Below, piece after piece: positions 59,965-64,000 of a stretch of DNA of 64,000 bases; the first letter of the stretch is position 1, and each line of letters starts with the position of its first letter. The position numbers were made by a program, and so were the translations under genes. Source of the stretch: Steinernema hermaphroditum (lineage: Eukaryota; Nematoda; Chromadorea; Rhabditida; Steinernematidae). The DNA is taken from assembly GCA_030435675.1 (NCBI GenBank), contig CM059622.1:13888001-13952000 (forward strand), in the 5' to 3' direction. The notes beneath the pieces are model-generated. The model was given only the letters and a program-made list of their open reading frames with translations. It did no database searches and was not told the origin of the DNA.

Positions 59965-60120
59965 TGCGTGTATGATGTGCAGAATTTCCTGGAGAATTTG
60001 GCTGTGCCAGCTAGAATGACAGAAAAATAGTTCTAGCTTAGCACGGCCTGAATTCAGACCGAGGGTGCCGATTTTACGCGGGCACAGAAATAGCCGCACT
60101 TTGAATGTTCTTTTTTATTG
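59965..60120. repeat. Long inverted repeat of the Tc1-type element, left
   Basis: Reverse complement of 61292-61447 with very few differences. Confidence 0.88.
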
Positions 60121-60173
60121 CCGAAAATTTTTAACAAAGAACGTAAAAACAACAGGCTACATACAACAATGAT

Positions 60174-61199
60174 CTAGTACCTTGTCGGAAATCCTTTACT
60201 TGCGATGACAGCTCTACAGCGACGTTGCATGGAGTCGACAAGGCTCATGCAGCGGGTCACGGGTATGTTTCTCCAGGCTTGTTCGATGCTGACTGACAAT
60301 TCGGCAAGGTTCTTAGTTTTCTTTGCCTGCACCACCTTCTCAATGTCGTTCCACAAATTCTCGATCGGATTCAGATCCGGGCTTTGAGCTGGCCAATCTA
60401 GAACGCGCCACTTATTCTTCTTATACCAAGCCTTCGCGATCTTGCACGTGTGTTTGGGATCATTATCTTGCTGGAAAATCCAATTTCGGCCGAAATGTTG
60501 GCGTGCATATGGCTTCAGCACCTTCTCCATGATATCCACATACTTCTTTCCATCGAGAATTCCGTCAATATGAAAAATTGGACCAACTCCGGACCGCCGG
60601 AAGCCCGCCCATACCATCACAGAACCGCCGCCATGTTTAACAGTTACCTTGGTGCAGCGTGGATCGAATTCTTCACCGACGTACCGTCTCACATACGTCT
60701 TTCCGTCGGACCCTAGCCGGTTGAACTTCGATTCGTCCGTGAATAACACTTTGGTCCAGTCTTCAGGCTGCCAGGTGATGTGCTTCTTAGCGAAGGCAAT
60801 TCGAGCTTCTCGGTTTTTCTTCGACACGAGCGGCTTCTTGCGGGCGACTCGTCCCATCAATCCGACTTCGTTCAAACGTCGTCGGACAGTCCAAACGCTC
60901 AGATTGAAGCCGGGAGATCCACTCAATTCATTCTGGATATCCACAGCAGTCTTCATCCTATCCGCTTCAGACATCATCCTGATCTTTCTATCCACACGGT
61001 CCGTACTTTTTCTTGGTTTCGGCTTCCTTACCGGATTTTCCACATTTCCTCGACTCTTCTGTATCGTTTTCACGGCATTTCGCACTGCCTTCTCCGAAAT
61101 TCCCAACTTGTCGGCGATTCTTCGCATGGAATTACCTTCCTTCTTCAGGGTGTCGATACGAGCGCGTTGTTCAGGTGATATGTGTTTTCCCCGTCCCAT
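60174..61199 (-). CDS. Tc1-family transposase, uninterrupted
   Basis: A 341-residue single frame, the usual length. The N-terminal half has two helix-turn-helix units (GNSMRRIADKLGISEKAVRN and a second near residues 85-115) for binding the terminal repeats, with a basic RKPKPRKS link between. The DDE core is LFTDESKFN (first Asp), WIFQQDNDPKHT (second Asp) and SPDLNPIENLW (Glu), spaced 34 residues from the second Asp (DD34E). It should cut and paste at TA sites. The frame has no stop or shift, so the copy is recent, but the element's right tip is missing. Confidence 0.93.
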   Translation of the reverse strand: MGRGKHISPEQRARIDTLKKEGNSMRRIADKLGISEKAVRNAVKTIQKSRGNVENPVRKPKPRKSTDRVDRKIRMMSEADRMKTAVDIQNELSGSPGFNLSVWTVRRRLNEVGLMGRVARKKPLVSKKNREARIAFAKKHITWQPEDWTKVLFTDESKFNRLGSDGKTYVRRYVGEEFDPRCTKVTVKHGGGSVMVWAGFRRSGVGPIFHIDGILDGKKYVDIMEKVLKPYARQHFGRNWIFQQDNDPKHTCKIAKAWYKKNKWRVLDWPAQSPDLNPIENLWNDIEKVVQAKKTKNLAELSVSIEQAWRNIPVTRCMSLVDSMQRRCRAVIASKGFPTRY

Positions 61200-61291
61200 T
61201 TTCTAAAAGAATTGAGTAACAGATTAATAACAGAAATAACAGAGCACACAAAATAACACGTTACCGTCGGAGAAATTCACTCGAAAACTCA

Positions 61292-61447
61292 CAATAAAAA
61301 AGAACATTCAAAGTGCGGCTATTTCTGTGCCCGCGTAAAATCGGCACCCTCGGTCTGAATTCAGGCCGTGCTAAGCTAGAACTATTTTTCAGTCATTCTA
61401 GCTGGCACAGCCAAATTCTCCAGGAAATTCTGCACATCATACACGCA
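61292..61447. repeat. Long inverted repeat of the Tc1-type element, right
   Basis: Partner of 59965-60120. Homology stops at 61447, four bases before the TA that flanks the next element. Confidence 0.88.
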
Positions 61448-61452
61448 CTGTA

Positions 61453-62774
61453 CAGGGTGGCGCATAAATACTGTAAGTGGAAAAACTGCTCATAACTTTT
61501 CATTTACGACAAGGAAACAAAATGAATTCATAACTGTAAGATTGGCGAGGAAATTCTGTACAACATACTTGAACTCTGTCCGAAATGCCCTCCTTGACAG
61601 TTTGATTAAGGCGTTCAGACGCTTCTGGAAATTCTTCAGGATTCCCGCAGTGACTTTTGGCATGATTTCTTTCCAAGCGGTCTTCAGAGAGCGCTCCAGG
61701 GAATTCACACTTGCGTGGCTTGTAGCGCATACGTTTGCCTCTAGGACTGACCAAACAGCGAAGTCGAGAGGGTTGACGACCGGAGAGTACCGCAGCCAAA
61801 CATCTTTCCTCTTGACCCAACATCCTTCCCTCACATGGTTGGCTGTGACGAGACAAAGGTATCATTGGCTCCATGACCAGGCGTCTAGTCCTGCTGAAAC
61901 GTCCATGCAGTGTCGAGGGACAGATCTAGGGCCCAGGATTTCACTACGCCGTTCAGAACCAGGTTTCGGCAGTTCTCGCCATGGCAGGTCACCTTTTTTT
62001 CATTGGCGTCGAATAAAACGAGCTCTACGTTCCCAAGTCCAGAAACCCCGGCCCAAACCATGATGGACTTTGGAAAATGGCTCTTTTCGATGGTGACGTT
62101 GTGGGGAGAGCCTTTCGGAAGACGTTCACGGTGATGCCGGGTGTTTCGCACCGGATCAACGATGAAAATCTTCTCATCCGAGAACAGGATTTTCTGGATG
62201 CTCCCTCCGCGGACTTCGACCTTTATCTTTCGACACTTGTCCTGTCTTGCGATCTTCATTTGATCGTCCAAGAGCTAGCTGTATGCCATCTTGTAGGAGT
62301 CGGGCCCACGATTTTCTATCACTAATTTTCTCTGCGATCCCTCAATGACTCCTTGCTATTCGACCAGTTTTCTTACGGATATGGCCAGATTCTGCTTGAT
62401 CTTGCTTCAGATGGCTTCTGTGGTCCTTGCTGTTTTGGACTGTTCTCGGTCTTTCACTTATTTGGCAAACAGTGATTCCTTCTGTCTCTTGAAAGTGTTC
62501 GACAAAACTCTGGATTTGAAAAAAATGGAATTTCCTTAACTTTTCAATTTCCGGAATCGGCATTCCACACTTTTAATCAGCGATGGTAGCAAAACGGTCA
62601 TTTTGGGACACCATTTTGTCGAAGGGGCAAGGAGAAAAATAACAGGGGAAACAGTAATCCTAGATCAAAAAAGAACGAGGAACACGAATATAACAACAGA
62701 AGTGGTACAAAAAGGCGAAAAAGCAGGACAAATTGAAAAGTTTGACCCACTTACAGTATTTATGCGCCACCCTG
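61453..62774 (-). mobile_element. Degenerate mariner-type transposon
   Basis: Perfect 28-bp terminal inverted repeats (61453-61480 and 62747-62774, starting CAGGGTGGCGCATAAATACT) flanked by TA on both sides (61451-61452 and 62775-62776). The interior carries a broken transposase. Confidence 0.88.
61500..62565 (-). pseudogene. Broken mariner-type transposase
   Basis: Pieces in different minus-strand frames: an N-terminal segment near 62560-62340, ILFSDEKIF and TIEKSHFPKSIMVWAGVS at 62190-62030, a WTFQQD piece near 61890, and NPLDFAVWSVLEANVCATSHASV near 61760. The third acidic position is Asp (NPLDFAVW), as in mariner-like DDxD enzymes rather than Tc1 DDE. Several stops and shifts separate the pieces, so it cannot make a working enzyme. 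Confidence 0.85.
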
Positions 62775-62776
62775 TA

Positions 62777-63311
62777 TATAGGTGCCGTCTCATAAGTTTT
62801 CTACACAATCTACAGCTGACTGCATCCTCGTTGCGAAACATTGCATAAAGACAAAGCGACATCGAAAATACAGTAGTTTTGAATCGATATTTTCTTAAAC
62901 GGGAGATCTGCTGGATCACAGACCATTACGTTCCAGATTCCCACGATGGCTGCACTTTCTGAATGGTCATTCTACGATTACAAGACTGAAAGCACACTGG
63001 TAAATAGGCAACCATTACTTTGTTTTCGTTCCCACAGCAGTGAACTCACTGCAAGTCCAGTAGAAGTCCTTTGTTTCGGTAAACAAGACAGAATGTTTCA
63101 CTTTTTGGCAAACATTACATGTCCATTTACAAAACACTCCCTCCCCTTTTCCATCGCCGTCGACCCCTCCATTCGAAAGTCGACCGCTCGTCGACGACTC
63201 TTCGCCTCGGAATGGGAATTCGACTTATCAGCCGAGTTCCTCGACCGCTCGCCGCCACTACAGGCAGGTGCCGGAGAGGAGTCCTAGAGGCGTCCTTATC
63301 AGTCAGCGCCC
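62777..63311. other. Intergenic, transposon edge to secreted gene
   Basis: No gene recognised. Promoter region of the next gene. Confidence 0.4.
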
Positions 63312-63655
63312 ATGGCTCGCTTGTTGACGCTCGCTGCTCTCGTACTGGCCCTCGGCACGTTTTCTCGAGCGTATTATGTAACCGACGGTAAGTGAGGCCA
63401 TTACAAGACGGCTGCATAGCTGATTTACTCGATGTGAGTGGGTTGGGAGATCGGCGGAGCCAAAGACTGCCGAATGAATGATTGATAAGGATGTACTTTT
63501 CCCAAACAAGGAAGCCCCATTTCAGCGAGGAGATGTAATCCGTCCGGCGGAAAGTGGAGCACTTTGGATCGCCAGTGCGTGTGCTACAATCACTATGCCG
63601 GGGAGAGGTGCGACCAGGTGACGCGATGTCTTCACGGACAGCTTCATAATGGAAT
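63312..63655 (+). CDS. Secreted EGF-like cysteine-rich protein, 5' part
   Basis: Two exons visible (63312-63387 and 63526-63655). The first encodes a signal peptide (MARLLTLAALVLALG). The second carries CNPSGGKW...CVCYNHYAGERC, an EGF-like C-x-C-x8-C ending, then a further Cys. A GTGAGT donor after 63655 shows that the gene continues beyond what I can join; no convincing next exon is seen before the window ends. Confidence 0.65.
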
Positions 63656-64000
63656 GTGAGTGATTCAGACTTATAAGTATAGTACTCGTTGACTAAAGGT
63701 CTAATTAGGTATAAAAAATTCCTTTGTAACCTTTGTAAATTTCTACTTTCCAATTTATTTCAATGCCACCACTTCTGGCCTTGAAGAATTGTTTTACATG
63801 CCGCAACCAAGCGGCAAGGAAGCCGCTCGTATCCTTGCAAAAAGCAAAATTCGAAACATAAAATAGGAAACAGAAGAACACAAAACTCGAAATTCCTAAA
63901 ATTTCATTTTTCATAGCTGACCGTATGCCCCTCATTTTTCTACGTTCCACATTAACGATATAGTGATGTGACTAGATAGGGTTCTGAGAGGCACGTGAAT
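63656..64000. other. Intron of the secreted gene or flanking sequence
   Basis: No exon recognised in the last 345 bases. Confidence 0.4.

Larger units (their letters stand above)
59876..61447 (-). mobile_element. Tc1-type DNA transposon with IR/DR-style ends, right tip missing
   Basis: Left end begins after a TA at 59874. The motif GCRYAGAAATAGCCGCACT occurs twice in the left end in the same orientation (outer 59881-59903, inner 60079-60100). A 156-bp inverted repeat joins 59965-60120 to 61292-61447. The right inner motif is present at 61312-61335 but the right outer one is absent. Confidence 0.85.

Noticed and set aside
1..64000. CRISPR arrays, bacterial operons, riboswitches
   Set aside because: None seen; the window is eukaryotic throughout, with spliced genes.

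Overview
The window is nuclear DNA from a nematode, probably a rhabditid or diplogastrid; I cannot name the species. Genes are split by many introns, most of them 40-60 bp. Acceptors of the TTTCAG type often lie a few bases before a start codon, as expected for spliced-leader trans-splicing. The gene content is also nematode-like: an srsx chemoreceptor, an expanded-clade Argonaute, DYF-1, a PAT-like retrotransposon and Tc1/mariner elements.

Layout, left half. 0-6 kb holds the 3' part of a probable Integrator subunit 8 gene (+), a CCCH zinc-finger gene with a 14-residue repeat (+), and a single-pass membrane protein with a lysine-rich tail (-). 6-17 kb holds a phospholipase B-type GDSL lipase (-), two related chymotrypsin-fold serine proteases (+) about 5 kb apart, a single-exon nematode family protein (+), COG8 (-), a stand-alone GIY-YIG protein (+) and a small basic coiled-coil protein (-). 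16.6-25.3 kb holds a TSSK-like kinase (-) divergent from an Argonaute (+, eight coding exons, 906 residues, D-E-D-D active site), then Mediator subunit 20 (+) and an RRM protein (+). 25.5-29.2 kb holds a membrane-anchored Lys/Glu repeat protein (-) and an srsx receptor (-).

Layout, right half. 29-44 kb is gene-poor: a short proline-rich protein, an SLC35F6-like transporter, a bZIP factor and an imperfect tandem repeat. 44.4-55.9 kb is the most interesting part. The glutaminyl-tRNA synthetase gene is tandemly duplicated. Copy 1 is complete (774 residues). Copy 2 lacks the N-terminal domain, has HLAH in place of the HxGH signature, and carries a complete 4,905-bp PAT/DIRS-type tyrosine-recombinase retrotransposon in one intron. 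The element has exact split direct repeats (A1...B1A2...B2), a palindromic circle-junction site, Gag with a zinc knuckle, RT-RNase H and a tyrosine recombinase. A putative 47-nt intron in gag would decide whether the message encodes Gag or an in-frame Gag-RT fusion. A diverged relic of a related element lies between the two synthetase copies. 56-59.2 kb is the intraflagellar-transport gene dyf-1/IFT70 (-). 59.9-62.8 kb is a Tc1-type element with an uninterrupted transposase and IR/DR-style ends, abutted by a broken mariner-type element with perfect 28-bp ends. The window closes in a secreted EGF-like gene.

All exon limits were read by eye from splice motifs and reading-frame continuity. No database search was possible, so family names rest on recognised motifs.
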